Source: Parelaphostrongylus tenuis (taxonomy: Eukaryota > Nematoda > Chromadorea > Rhabditida > Metastrongylidae). From it: a stretch of DNA of 64,000 nt. The stretch covers positions 1 through 64,000 of the forward strand of contig JAHQIW010000090.1 of NCBI GenBank assembly GCA_019055375.1. The letters run 5' to 3'. Under the pieces are notes generated by a model. That model made no database searches, was not told where the DNA came from, and saw nothing but the letters and a program-made list of their open reading frames with translations. Within the stretch, counting starts at the first letter, position 1, and each line of letters opens with the position of its first letter. Shown here piece after piece: positions 1-11,157 of the stretch. Position numbers and translations under genes: made by a program.

Positions 1-224
1 TAACAGCGGATTCGTTCCGTTGACAGCTCCATATTGTCATCAAGTTTACCCAAATGTTTTGCAAGAAAATGCGTAGTCCGAATGTGCTTACCAAACTCAT
101 GATATCAAATTCTTGTGATTACTCGATTTGGTGTTTATTTATTCTAGTGCGGAAAACTTGAGGAATGGCTTACAACATTAGAATTGATTAAAGGATGACT
201 GCTGCCGGCGTTGATCATTCCCCT

Positions 225-485
225 GAGGGATGTGCCCACATATCCGACTTCATCAAGTATCGTTTGAAACATGTGGCCTCTATAATCACTCACTTGCGAT
301 CTACCGATGTATCAAGTCAGTTCTACTATCCTCTCAGACAAGTCAGCCCCAGCTCATCGACCTCGGATCGATAAAGGGCTTGGTGAGCCTTGGGCACGTA
401 ATCGAACCAGCCATCATCGAAGAATCGACCACGTTTTCGTCACAGAGTACCTTTAGCCGCTGCGCCACAACACGTGCTCATGAAT
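225..485 (-). repeat. tRNA-derived SINE-like repeat, GTGGCGCAG family, degraded
   Basis: Read on the minus strand it begins with an A-box-like GTGGCGCAGCGGCTAA, passes a B-box-like GGTTCGAT, and continues into a body (CTCACCAAGCC and onward) shared with copies near 53.3, 54.6 and 63.4 kb. The shared order of head and body in four places supports one interspersed family of about 290 bp. The open reading frame across it is not a gene. Confidence 0.6.
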
Positions 486-714
486 TCACATTATCTCGTC
501 AATGTAACGCTTCTACATTCCCCATAGGAAGAGTGGGATTCTTGGAACTTTTTTTTTTAGTCAATTCAACGTGTTATTAATCAGTTCATCGTGCGTTCGA
601 GCTGTTTATCTGTTAGTTGTCAGATTTATTTCTTACGAACTGTCCTTTTCTTTAATTGAAATGTGCACGAAGTTGTTATGTCTTCTTTTCCAACATTGGT
701 TGACAAGCGTTTCG

Positions 715-1916
715 GCTCATGCCGAGGTTAAAGAGAAGTCGGACTTTCAAGTTAAGTCAAATCTTAGCTTTAGCAGGTGAAATGAAAGTTGGGATGGGCA
801 GCATTCATTTGGCCACGTTTGTCGTTGTTTTTCTCCTCTACGTTCACTTGATGAAGCTCAAATCACTTGTTGCAATTTCGTTTAGGTCCGTTGTTCGTTG
901 TCCTACTCAGCGATATAATAGAAAGGTTAGACTTGGACGTGGTTTCACCCTTGATGAATTGAAAGCTGTTGGTATTGGTAAGCGAGAGGCCAGAACCATC
1001 GGTATTGCTGTGGACTACAGGAGAACGAACAGATCGCTTGAAAGTCTACAGGTCAGTCAGTACTCTTGTAATAGATTATTTCGTTGCGTGATACCAGCTG
1101 TTTTAAGCATTTTTTGCTTTCAATATCCTAGAAATCACGCAAGAGCAATGAATACGTTTGACACAGGCGGCATAGGTTGCTGTGTGTGATAGGAGTGTTT
1201 CTACAGTAACCAGTTTTATCCAGTCCTAATTAGGTGGTTTTGATTTATAAGCATTGAATAAGTACAGATTTTCAGGCTAATGTCGAGCGCCTGAAGGAGT
1301 ACAAGTCGAAAGCTGATTCTGTTCCCCAAGAAAACTCAGTGCACCACGCAAGGGAGACAGCAATGTGAGTTGATTCGTTGTTTCTTTTTCGTTCAAGTCG
1401 TGGCACGGTACCAGCTATTCCTTACTGCTGTGTATTGGATTTCCTAGAAACCGTGCAAATAAAAAAGTGGGTTGATTTGACACTTATATCTGAACAGCGA
1501 TGTGAGTGAAAGGTTTTCTCATACATGACATCGGCTGCTTCCTTGTTTGATAACTTCTTTTTTATGGTTGGTTTTCTGGAACTATATTCTTATAATTTGA
1601 GCACTGAATAGAGTTGTTTTAGCCGGAAGAACTCAAAGTGGCTGCACAGCTTCATGGCAAAATCATGCCCGTCTCCCAACGTTATTCAATATGAAGCTCC
1701 TCGAGCTATCACAGAGGCTGAACGGAAGGTTGAGATCTATCGTCATCTTAGGAGAGTTCGAGCTGACAAGAAGTATGCTGGTATTCGTGAGAAGAGAGCT
1801 AGAGAAGTTGCAGATGCAGACAAGTAACTTGTTTGTTGAGTTGTGTTTTTTACATAAATTTGTTTACTCTTATTCGTTATTCTGCTCTTCACCTCATTAG
1901 GACACCGCCAAAGTAA
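715..1916 (+). pseudogene. rpl-13: 60S ribosomal protein L13 locus, frameshifted
   Basis: L13 (eL13) is a structural protein of the large ribosomal subunit. Recognisable exons are 886-1051 ([19 protein letters not shown], then [13 protein letters not shown]), 1276-1364 (ANVERLKEYKSK), 1623-1823 (EELKVAAQLHGK, then AERKVEIYRHLRR) and 1901-1916 (ends TPPK and stop). Introns have GT/AG ends and consistent phase. The frame is broken by an extra A in each of three runs, at 1309-1311, 1331-1334 and 1678-1679; ignoring these three bases, every junction is in phase to the stop. The amino-terminal exon is not intact: 690-780 holds a KRSRTF-type stretch that could be its remnant. An AATAAA follows at about 1937. 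It is either a recently dead copy or a live gene carrying assembly errors. Confidence 0.75.
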
Positions 1917-1919
1917 AGG

Positions 1920-3240
1920 TGTGTGTTCGTTTTGAAATAAAGGAATTTATAACACTTGTGAATGGGCAACAAAAATGTGAGTGATTTGCTCACGAAACGG
2001 ATGGTGTTGAAGGTATGTGCACTCATCTTATAGTTATGGATATTCACAGACATGATAAGATCTACAGATTCATTCCCAGTGTTGGTATCTTTGTGGTCGA
2101 TATTGGTAGTTGTTTTTCTGGCAATTGTATTTTTGTACCTTTTTGTGCAGGAATATGGCTATGTTGTCGGCTGACTTGGTGAACATCCGGCTAATCAGTG
2201 CAACGATCGTTTGCTATACATGTTCAGAATTTGTTTTTTTAAGAATTCATACTATGGAAAAAATGATTGGTCACCAATCTGCGATTAAAATCTCGTTACA
2301 CTTGCCCGGTGACATGTAATTTTTTCAATGTCGCCCCCATTTATGTCAATGTGAGAAGTTCCTACGTTTGTACTCGATTTTCGAGATTCTTTATAGTTTT
2401 AGCAGTTCCTTGAACTGGTAAGGGAAACTTCTTCGTTAGATTCGCCGAATGCTCAGCGACTTGGATCCCCCAAAGAGCATAGAATAGTAAGCATCGTGAC
2501 GAAAATGCTAGAAGTTGCACATACAAGCGAAAGCATTTTAAAACAAAGAAGAATTTCTAGAAGTATGTCATGCAAATGGCACTTTGTATAGGAGTTTGCT
2601 TCGTTTCTTAAGAAAAACTTATGCGTATAATACTGCTAGAAATACTGCGATGTTGACAAGCACCGTACTAATAGAGTTATCTTTGGTTTGATTATAGAAG
2701 AAAACTGAATTTCTGCGTAGGAATTCACGCGTGATTGGCCCACTTGCCTAATGTTAATCAGAATTCGAGCTGTACAACGAAGTTATGCTGATGGTGTCAT
2801 TAACATTTCAATGAAGTCTTCGGCTATTCTTTATGAACTGTATCGGTGCAACGACTCTTCATAACAGCTTAGAAGTTAAAACCTATGGTTTGATAGAATG
2901 TTTTAGGCCTTTTCACGACATCTATCATGGCATATCGAGCAGTTACGCGTACTACTCAGCGTTCCCGCACACTCTCATAAGTTACCACAAGTCCTGCGGC
3001 TCATCCCTGCTATTGCTAGTGATCGGTGCCCGAAGATCTATGTCAAGTGAAAAGATCATCTAGTGTTGCCTTCCTTCAGAGTGATTGATTGTCGAGCCAT
3101 GGCTTACGCCTGTTACGGAACATTCAATAGCAATACTTTTACAGATTAACAACTACTTAATTGCAATCCAAGTCAAAATTGTTCACTCTTTACTCGAGGA
3201 CAGATTTTGTATGGTACGATGTCCAAAGATATTAAGCAAA
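1920..3240. other. intergenic, no gene recognised
   Basis: Frames in this stretch are short and low in complexity, with no family resemblance and no convincing start and splice pattern. I see no tRNA-like module here. Confidence 0.5.
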
Positions 3241-3354
3241 AGAATTTATTTCATTGAGTACACGACATCACACAAACAACAGCACATTTCAAATACACTT
3301 GACACAATTTCAACTACGACGTTGAGATGGATTTATCGATTGAGACGAGCTTCC

Positions 3355-3740
<386 letters not shown>

Positions 3741-3744
3741 CGCT

Positions 3745-6165
3745 AGATCCTCACGCTGGGACCCCAGTCAATAGCACAAGTGGAGGGCTTCCATGGATTT
3801 TTCCTGCAAAATGGGCCAGCTGGGAAATTTTTACCGAAGGAATTAAGTATTCTGCATTTAAATGGTCTCAGATCTTAGGATAATTATCCCGCTACCTAGA
3901 GTCAAGCAACTTTGGATGTTATGTCATTGCGTTTTAGATTTTTGAAGTCGCTGGAGGGATATAGACGAGTGCTTAGCGATATATTCTATCATATTTTGGG
4001 GCATTATTTTCATGATTATAGATAGATGTGTAAATGAATGTGCTGAGGTTTAATTGTACCGCAGAGTGTACTATTCAGTATCACGAAAATGAGGACTACG
4101 ATTATGAGCCACGTGCCCATAATAGCTAGCAAAATCAAATAGTTATTGAATGCCTAACACAATGACCCATCAAGGAAGAGACGCGTCCTGTTAAAACCAG
4201 TTATGACCTCTTATTTGGCGCGATTGAACTTGAGCGAAGGGATAGAGGCATAATTGCGTTGCTCTTGACGGTTCGATGCCAGGTGAAGGTGCTGCTGACA
4301 GAATTTAGTCAACACAGAATCGGCGATAGATGATCAGCTGTATTTATTATGATAACTTATGATAGAGGACCTAAGTATCGATGAATCACGTCTGATCTGC
4401 TGACTAAAAGCCCTATAACTGAGTGATATGCACAACTATGCTCACCGGCAAGGAGTTGAACCCGCGCTTCACACTATGAGGGGTGCGTCTTAAGCACTCT
4501 ACAATCGGGAATATTGAGTGAAAATATTCGAAATCATCACGCCATCTATAGGGAAGCTAAGCTAAAAAGCATTTCACATTTTCAAAATTAGTAAGTGAAA
4601 TCTTTCTCTTTATTGAACGAGTTTTTCTGCCTCACCGCAGCCAAGTACGAAGTAGTAAAAATATCATAGAAATGAAATCTGTAATATTCAGTGAAGTGGC
4701 AATGGATCGATTCATGGTCATTCATCGTCTAATCAATCGACGATTCCTGGATGGAGTTACACCTTTTGCTTCGAAATCAATATTGTTTCAGAATCTAATG
4801 ACAGTTTGTCAACGAACGAGAATTTTCTATTTTACCTGTTGAAACCAATGTAATGGAGACGCCATGGCCTAGTGGTTGCGATGCTGATCGCGGCGCAAGT
4901 GGAGCCGAGTTCCATCCCAAACCTCTCTAGCAGTCAACAACAACATCCTATGGGAACGCCACAGCTGGACTATCTTCGAGATTACAAGGAGACTCGCTCA
5001 ACCGGTATTCTACGATGTTCAAAAACAAGACGAAAGAATGAATTGAATGCTAGATGTAGTGGCATCTGCACACTGAAAAAACACTGTGAAGGCGGATCAA
5101 TAAAGTGTCTAAAGTGTCAGTGTAATAATGATATGTTACTATAAACCCGAGAAAGAGCGACAGAAGAGCAGGAGTTCCGGAAGTGGAGAAGTAAACGCTT
5201 TTTGAGGAGCGTGAGATGCGAGTTCAACTCCTGCAAGAGGTTTAAAGCTTCGCATATCGTTCAACTTTCTCAAGTGTATAATGATCATCTTGTTTGGTAA
5301 GTGCTAATGAGCCCTGTGTCAATTTACACAGTGTCAACTAAATCTGAACTTTTTCTATTGGATCATTCATGAGTTTTTGTATTATGAAGACTACTCGATT
5401 ACATTCAAGTCCACAATCTGCCACAAAGAGTTTATCACGGAGTTACAGATGATAGACGCCTATCGATGAGTGATAAACATAATTAACATAATCGCTTGTA
5501 CTTAATGGAAAGTAGCTGGAATCTTCGCCGTTCATTCAAGTATGAAGCGTACAAGATCTTGGGATAAAACCTTCTATGGAAAATTGATTGAATGCATATC
5601 TGGTCTTTACAACGACTCGCGGTGTCCTCCCGCTGTACTGAACCAGTGCTGCTTATTCTCCCGGATAAGTCTGAGACCTGTCTAGTACCAATTTACCGAC
5701 TCCGAAGAGGTGGATAGTTTGGTGGACCATAAGTGCATTCAAATACCTAATTGAAGTTGAAAATTGAATACGAATGCATGGCGGATCTCTCAGGATTGAT
5801 CAATGTCGAGAGCTTTATTCTTTACCTTCATGGAAGGTGGAAACAGAGCATTGAACGAAACGATCCGTCGTAAACGTCTATTGATATATCGACTATTAGC
5901 ACAGTTTACGGTATGTTGAACGAGATCATAAAAGGTGTTAAAGTGAATTAAATTTCTCAATTTGATTATCTAGCACTTGTTTGTTTTTTTTTCATTCCAG
6001 GTCAATCACAACTCAACTCAATCCTTACTGACTACGTGGCAAAGAACCTGTCGGTTGCTAGCTTGCATTAGAAAACTAATTCAAAATATTGGACGAACAT
6101 GTAAAATTGATCGGGGTCACATCATGAAGACCGATTTATCCTCGAGATAAGAGCAGTTCACAAGG
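3745..6165. other. intergenic with degraded tRNA-like fragments
   Basis: No coding gene is recognised. Degraded tRNA-like pieces occur at about 4440-4510 (minus; GAGTTGAACCCGCG B-box), 4862-4935 (plus; ATGGCCTAGTGGTTGCGATG A-box) and 5195-5265 (plus; AGTTCAACTCCTGC). The 90-residue open frame over 4872-5144 overlaps one of them and shows no protein-family feature. Confidence 0.45.
5585..5815. repeat. two fragments of the 290 bp SINE-like family, inverted
   Basis: 5585-5730 matches the body of the 63.4 kb copy on the minus strand (CCGGATAAGTCTGAGACCTG). 5735-5815 matches its tail on the plus strand (GAAAATTGAATACGAATGCA, CTCAGGATTGATCAA). The two parts face opposite ways, so the copy is rearranged or two copies abut. 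Confidence 0.55.
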
Positions 6166-6210
6166 CAAATTCTTTTATATCTGCTGTTACTTCGTGAAAT
6201 TTAGTCTGTC

Positions 6211-6588
6211 ATGCTACCGAAGCCGTCCACTAAAGAAGTCAAAAAAGCAGTCAAAACCAAAAGTCAGAAAGTCGGCCGCACTGCAGAGAAGAAGATAAAG
6301 CATCGTCGAAAGGAGACCTATGCGGTCTACATCTATCGCGTGCTCAAACAAGTGCATCCTGAAACTGGTGTATCGTCGAAAGCTATGTCCATAATGAATT
6401 CGTTCGTCAATGACGTGTTTGAACGTATTGTTGCTGAAGCAGCACGTTTGGCTCAATACAACAAACGTTCGACAATCACAGCCCGTGAAATCCAGACGGC
6501 CGTAAGACTAATCCTGCCCGGAGAGCTTGCGAAGCACGCAGGGTCGGAAGGAACTAAAGCTGTTACCAAATACACCTCTAGCAAGTAG
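6211..6588 (+). CDS. Divergent histone H2B
   Basis: A 125-residue H2B. The fold region is clear ([20 protein letters not shown], then [16 protein letters not shown], ending VTKYTSSK). The amino tail differs strongly from the array H2[21 protein letters not shown] against [20 protein letters not shown]. Core changes include S to T, D to E, A to V, H to Q, and V to G near the C-terminus. Synonymous sites also differ widely from the array genes. There is no H2A partner upstream. A TATA-like TTTATAT at 6174-6180 lies only about 31 bp before the ATG, which is close for a normal leader. The 3' hairpin is degenerate. It could be a tissue-specific variant or an ageing duplicate; the intact 125-codon frame favours function. 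Confidence 0.88.
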   Translation: MLPKPSTKEVKKAVKTKSQKVGRTAEKKIKHRRKETYAVYIYRVLKQVHPETGVSSKAMSIMNSFVNDVFERIVAEAARLAQYNKRSTITAREIQTAVRLILPGELAKHAGSEGTKAVTKYTSSK

Positions 6589-6608
6589 GTCTCTCATGTG
6601 CATTCACT

Positions 6609-6636
6609 TAACCCAACTACTATCTTTAGGACCACG
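6609..6636 (+). terminator. degenerate histone 3' hairpin
   Basis: AACCCAACTACTATCTTTAGGACCAC stands where array genes have AACCCAACGGCCCTCTTTAGGGCCAC. The flanks and loop survive but the six-base stem can no longer pair. Confidence 0.6.
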
Positions 6637-6639
6637 CTT

Positions 6640-7225
6640 GATTTTATGTGTTTGTGTTTGCACGACTTGTATGATTTCATATGCTAGTAATTTGTTTCAT
6701 CGATTAAATTCTTGTGTTTCGCTTGATTTTCCCTTTTCCAATAATCAGAAATTGAACACAGCAATAGTAGGAACACTTAGATTCGGATGGTTTCAAATAA
6801 TGGAGCAGCGGTTGCTTTGTACTGGGATACAGGAGAAGCTAGCAGCCAAACGTTCATGCCATTGATTCCTATGTAAACAAGAAATTATATGTCAGCCTTT
6901 TTTTACGAAAGTTTTAGATGACAATATCGGTGATTCTGAATACTGATTTGCAACCGTAAGTGAAGAGTTATGAATTTGAGGCTAAATAAATGTTTCCAAA
7001 CACCGTCCTTATTTCGACTGTTTTTTCGAAACCTCTGCGCTAGGACTTCCGTACGTTTCGTTTCGTTATACTCGCCTCGTCACAGCCACTCACCCACTTT
7101 GGATACATCCAGGAATTCTTGTGGTTTCACCGCTTATTTCGCAGTGTTATTATGTTTCAAGTATCACCTAAGAGAATTAAGTGGTAGGCAGAAATTCAAT
7201 CTCATACAGTAGTTTAACAGCGTTT
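6640..7225. other. intergenic, nothing recognised
   Basis: AT-rich sequence with no gene or repeat module that I recognise. An AATAAA occurs at about 6985. Confidence 0.4.
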
Positions 7226-7229
7226 CACC

Positions 7230-7412
7230 CATACTAGGGTGGCTGACAGCTGTATAGAGAGATCTCGAAGAATGAGTGATGGATAAGCAGTGGCGTCGAT
7301 GGTGTAGTGGTAGCATGCGCCTCCGGTATGAGTAAATGACAGGTTCAACTCCCCGTCTGAAATCGAGTTTTTGCCTCCACTCAATTTTTTTAGGCATACT
7401 CACCACACTGTA
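7230..7412 (+). repeat. tRNA-like repeat (TGGTGTAGTGGTAGCA family)
   Basis: A-box TGGTGTAGTGGTAGCATG at about 7300 and B-box AGGTTCAACTCC at about 7341, then a tail CGAGTTTTTGCC..CACTCAA..TTAGG. The preceding ~70 bp (GGCTGACAGCTGTATAGAGA, AGTGATGGATAAGCAGTGG) is also conserved in the copies near 41.6, 41.9, 60.5 and 61.7 kb, so the repeat starts well upstream of the tRNA-like part. Confidence 0.65.
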
Positions 7413-8546
7413 ATCAAATCCAAAGCTGTAGATCAAATCGGTGGCCAACTGCTATGTTTATATCCGCTAAAATCTAGACACTCTTTGTGATGTTTCTACC
7501 TTAACTACACATGCAATACTAAATAGTAATCGTTTCTGCTCACACCCTCCTTTCAAAATCGGTTTTCGATGAGCTGTTCAAGAAAATACATAGGGCGGTT
7601 GAAGAAACCCAATCATTCACTGAAATGAGGGCGATCAATGTACAAGTCATGCGACGATTCAGTCCAGGTCACCTGCTTATTGATCGAGTAGGGCTAGATG
7701 GGTGAAGCATGTGAGTTTCCTTAGTAAATGATTCGTATCTCAGTTACTTATCTTTCCGTACATTTTAATACCTCGGTGTCAAGACCGTTCCATGTGAACT
7801 TCGCTGCGGGTCCTCATATCTTCCTGGGAATGACTCTAGAACACATCAATAGCGCCAAGTTCTCCACAAAGAGCTGCGTTCAAATTCGAGCGGGAAACAG
7901 CGGGGTCGGCATGCCGCGACCGAGGAGTCGACACCTTCCCTTCGCTCATCAGGGTCAGGTCACTGGGATAGTTCCCATTGGAGATTGCAAGATGTGCACA
8001 GGTAGAACTGGGATGAGCATCTCTGCAGAAAACACTGTTTGGAATACCATGCTATGAAAAAGAGAGAGGAATGAAACATGAAAGAACCACGTTCATAAGG
8101 TTTATACGATTGATTTCGAGATTTAAAGATTATCACCCGTTTGTATTTTATAGAAGTTAATGAAATCTTGACATTCTTCCAAAATTACGGACCTATAAAG
8201 CATACTACTATTTTGAACACTGATGCCTATACATGGCGGAACAAGTAATCTGGAAGTACTCAGATTCGTCGGAACGTGGGCCTATTGTCACTTCACCGTG
8301 ACGATTACTCTTATTACAACAAAAACTCTAATAAGAATGAGAATAAATCCCCGCCTTTTAACGCTCTATCGACGACTAATCAATTTTAATTTTCGTCCGC
8401 ACACTGAATTTATCCGGCTAACTTCTAAAACAATTGACCTTAACAGTAAATCAACGAAGGCTGAAACATCATAACAAGTGGAAACCATCATCTTTATTAC
8501 AAATCATTCTCACATAAGATAGTTACGTTTTTGAAAGCCGGTATGT

Positions 8547-8562
8547 GGCCCTAAAGAGGGCC
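8547..8562 (-). terminator. histone 3' hairpin of U1 H2A
   Basis: The minus strand reads GGCCCTCTTTAGGGCC, a perfect six-base stem with a four-base loop, flanked by AAC and ACA. An AATAAA lies further downstream at about 8494. Confidence 0.9.
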
Positions 8563-8594
8563 GTTGGGTCAATTTTTAGTAGAGTGCTCGAATC

Positions 8595-8977
8595 TTACTC
8601 CTTCTCTCCACCGGTCTTTTTGGGGAGTAGTACAGCCTGGATGTTGGGCAGAACTCCGCCTTGAGCGATGGTCACTCCTGACAGCAGTTTGTTGAGCTCC
8701 TCGTCATTACGTACGGCAAGCTGGAGATGGCGTGGGTTGATTCTGGTCTTCTTGTTGTCACGAGCAGCATTACCAGCTAACTCCAACACTTCAGCGGCCA
8801 GATATTCGAGAACGGCTGCCAGATAGACGGAGCTCCACCACCAACTCTGCTGGCGTAGTTGCCTTTGCGGAGCATTCGATGAATTCGTCCGACAGGAAAC
8901 TGGAGACCGGCGCGAGACGATCTTGACTTTGCCTTGCCTCCGGTCTTGGCTTTGCCTCCTTTGCCACGTCCAGACAT
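8595..8977 (-). pseudogene. Histone H2A, U1 copy, one-base deletion
   Basis: Starts [20 protein letters not shown] at 8977 and ends KKTGGEKE. At 383 bp it is one base shorter than the intact U3 copy. A C is missing at about 8828 (AGATAGACGGAGC against AGATAGACCGGAGC), which shifts the frame after RVGGGAP, before the [10 protein letters not shown] helix. Everything else, including promoter, stop and hairpin, is as in U3. The defect may be real and recent, or a sequencing error. Confidence 0.85.
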
Positions 8978-9181
8978 CACGGCAGTTACGAGCGACAAAT
9001 GTCGATATGAACACACGGATGCATTTGCGCCCACTCGGGCGATATTTATAGGCAACCTGCTTCCACGCCCCGCCTCCATTGACCAGCACCTGGTCGCTGG
9101 AGGCGGGGCTTCTTCGCGGCAGCCTTATAAATTCGTTTGAAGGGAGCCGTTCCACATTCGCAGTTTCTACGAGTGCTTGCT
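8978..9181. promoter_or_regulatory. shared divergent H2A/H2B promoter, U1
   Basis: A 204 bp bidirectional promoter. TATA boxes are TATAAA at 9126-9131 for H2B and, on the minus strand, at 9045-9050 for H2A. Between them lies an inverted repeat, CCCCGCCTCCA (from 9067) against TGGAGGCGGGG (to 9109), with an ATTGACC CCAAT-like site inside, so each gene sees the same GC-box array. Confidence 0.8.
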
Positions 9182-9553
9182 ATGCCGCCGAAACCGTCCG
9201 CCAAAGGAGCCAAGAAGGCCGCCAAGAGTCAGAAGGCCAGTCGTGCTGGAGACAAGAAGAAGAAGCATCGCCGAAAGGAGAGCTATTCGGTCTACATCTA
9301 TCGTGTGCTGAAGCAGGTCCATCCCGATACTGGCGTGTCCTCTAAAGCGATGTCGATCATGAACTCGTTCGTGAACGACGTTTTTGAACGCATTGCTGCC
9401 GAGGCATCGCGTCTAGCACACTACAACAAGCGGTCGACGATCTCGTCTCGCGAAATCCAGACGGCCGTCAGACTGATTCTACCCGGAGAGCTCGCGAAGC
9501 ATGCTGTGTCGGAAGGAACCAAGGCGGTGACCAAGTACACCTCCAGCAAATAA
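9182..9553 (+). CDS. Histone H2B, U1
   Basis: A 123-residue H2B starting [20 protein letters not shown] and ending VTKYTSSK, with the standard fold ([41 protein letters not shown]). It dimerises with H2A in the nucleosome core. The start at 9182 is chosen because MPPKPS is the conserved H2B start; an in-frame ATG 15 codons upstream lies in the leader. It is divergently paired with H2A over a shared promoter and followed by a perfect hairpin at 9587-9602. The protein is identical to the U3 copy. Confidence 0.95.
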   Translation: MPPKPSAKGAKKAAKSQKASRAGDKKKKHRRKESYSVYIYRVLKQVHPDTGVSSKAMSIMNSFVNDVFERIAAEASRLAHYNKRSTISSREIQTAVRLILPGELAKHAVSEGTKAVTKYTSSK

Positions 9554-9586
9554 ATCGCGCACGAATGTGCACTTAATTAACCCAAC

Positions 9587-9602
9587 GGCCCTCTTTAGGG
9601 CC
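9587..9602 (+). terminator. histone 3' hairpin of U1 H2B
   Basis: GGCCCTCTTTAGGGCC with AAC before and ACA after. AATAAA follows at about 9645. Confidence 0.92.
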
Positions 9603-9839
9603 ACAAATGGAACCAAATACTTGTGTGTGGTTTTCATGCCGAGTCAATAAAGTGTTTCTATTCTTGTTTTTTCATATTGTTCTAGTAGTGGTTACTTGGT
9701 CATTATTATTCCTGAAAGTTACTTCTACTTACTCAAGGGACTAGGGTGTAACAGTTATCTAATGAGTAGAAACTGAAGTCGCCAAGTACTTTTAGAAGAG
9801 GGCAGGTAGTTAGTATGTCTCGAAATGGAGTGAATTATT

Positions 9840-10145
9840 CAAAAAAGAACTGTAGATCATGCACGTCCTGTTTCATAGTGCCCTCCTACTGAATGCCTTA
9901 CCACTTCGAGTCGCGAACGTGACCTCCCGCATCGACCACCACCTGGGACAATTGATCGCGACGACCCCGAGTTTGGCGCGGTGCCAGTGGCGTCGATAGC
10001 GAAGATCATGCGCGGTACAGTGAGCTATGCAAGCCATCAAAGTTCCGGTATTTGTGCTTATATGGGTTCAAGACGTGAGTGGTATTATTCTGAGCTACGA
10101 ACGACTGAGGTGGGATTACGAATGGTCCGTACAACCAACCGATAG
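9840..10145. repeat. H2B-downstream spacer repeat, copy 1 of 5
   Basis: Starts near ACTGTAGATCATGCACGTCC and ends near GGTCCGTACAACCAACCG. Counterparts lie at 17000-17275, 27315-27620, 33455-33740 and 40715-40995. Three of the five sit directly downstream of an H2B; the copies in U2 and U4 mark where H2A/H2B have been lost. Confidence 0.75.
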
Positions 10146-10559
10146 ATCACTTGAAAGGCAGTAATTATCTAAGATTGAGGTCTCAAAAACGAAAAGGTAT
10201 CTAATGATTGGGAGAGACAAATTCAGACTTAGATGGAAATATCTTATCTGGTCGTAATAGCGTCTGAATACACGAAGAAAAGACGAGAAGAATCTGCAAC
10301 TTTCCACAGAAATCGATTGGCCTTCGTTTGACTCTCGGCTAGTGTTTATTTTGTAGAAGTGACGTCATCGAGATGGCGAAATTGTTGGGACTTTCGGCGA
10401 ATAACTGTCACTCGTTATTTTTTTTTTATTACTATTTCCCTAAGAAGGAGCGAGAGTTTCCATGAATATTTCGACCAATCGGTGTGATTTTTCGAGATTT
10501 CACTACGATGACTTACTCTGGCGATATCTATGGCGAACTTGCTATGCTCCCTCTTAGTC

Positions 10560-10690
10560 AACAAAATCGAAATCATCACCAAATAATGTTGAGTGATGTG
10601 CAAAACTTTGACGTCGTGCGGTACTCGAACCCACATTTCACCCTTTCGGAGGGCGCGTGCTCTAACCATTTGCACTAGCGACGCCTGTTT
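10560..10690 (-). repeat. tRNA-like repeat (TTTTGCACATCACTC family), U1
   Basis: On the minus strand: GGCGTCGCTAGTGCAAATGG (A-box region), GGGTTCGAGTACC (B-box), then GTCAAAGTTTTGCACATCAC. The ends GGCGTCG and CGACGTC can nearly pair as an acceptor stem. The same insertion sits at the same place in U3 (28050-28165), so it predates that duplication. Confidence 0.7.
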
Positions 10691-11157
10691 TTTCCACCAC
10701 TCTTCAGTTAAAGTGAATTTGAGATATAATCACAAAACTGCCTAGATACGAGCGATATCTGAAGAATGAGATGCCTTCGAATTCCGCAAAAAGTAAGACA
10801 AAAAATTGTCACAAAAATATTGGTGATTGGACGAATAAAATGTCGGAAAAAGTGGTATAGAAATTTTTATTCTATCAATTAGAGAGTACATTTTCTCAGC
10901 GAGACGCTATCGAATCCAAATGTTGATACTGTAGTATCCACGAGTTTGCTGAAGATCTGAAGTTGTCTTCCAGCACAAGTAGTCCATTTACAGTACTCTT
11001 CCGATCTACAATGAAGATAGAATTGGTTATTGATCGTTATGACTTCAGTGCAGTTCACAACTAGTGATCGACTTGATTTCTGTGAAAAGGAAAAGAATAG
11101 ATCACGAACTAATCCTTATTTGAAGCTTCACGAAATTGCTATCTTCTATGTTTTTCT

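Noticed and set aside
230..580. 116-residue open frame
   Set aside because: It overlaps a degraded tRNA-derived repeat on the opposite strand and has no protein-family feature.
4872..5144. 90-residue frame with a cysteine-rich end (CSGICTLKKHC, CLKCQC)
   Set aside because: It starts inside a tRNA-like fragment; the cysteines do not form a known spacing, and no splice or signal features support it.
8595..9345. Long overlapping frames around the H2A/H2B promoter (for example 8595-9155 minus, 9079-9345 plus)
   Set aside because: They are other frames of H2A, H2B and their promoter, extended by the H2A frameshift. The histone starts are conserved and define the genes.
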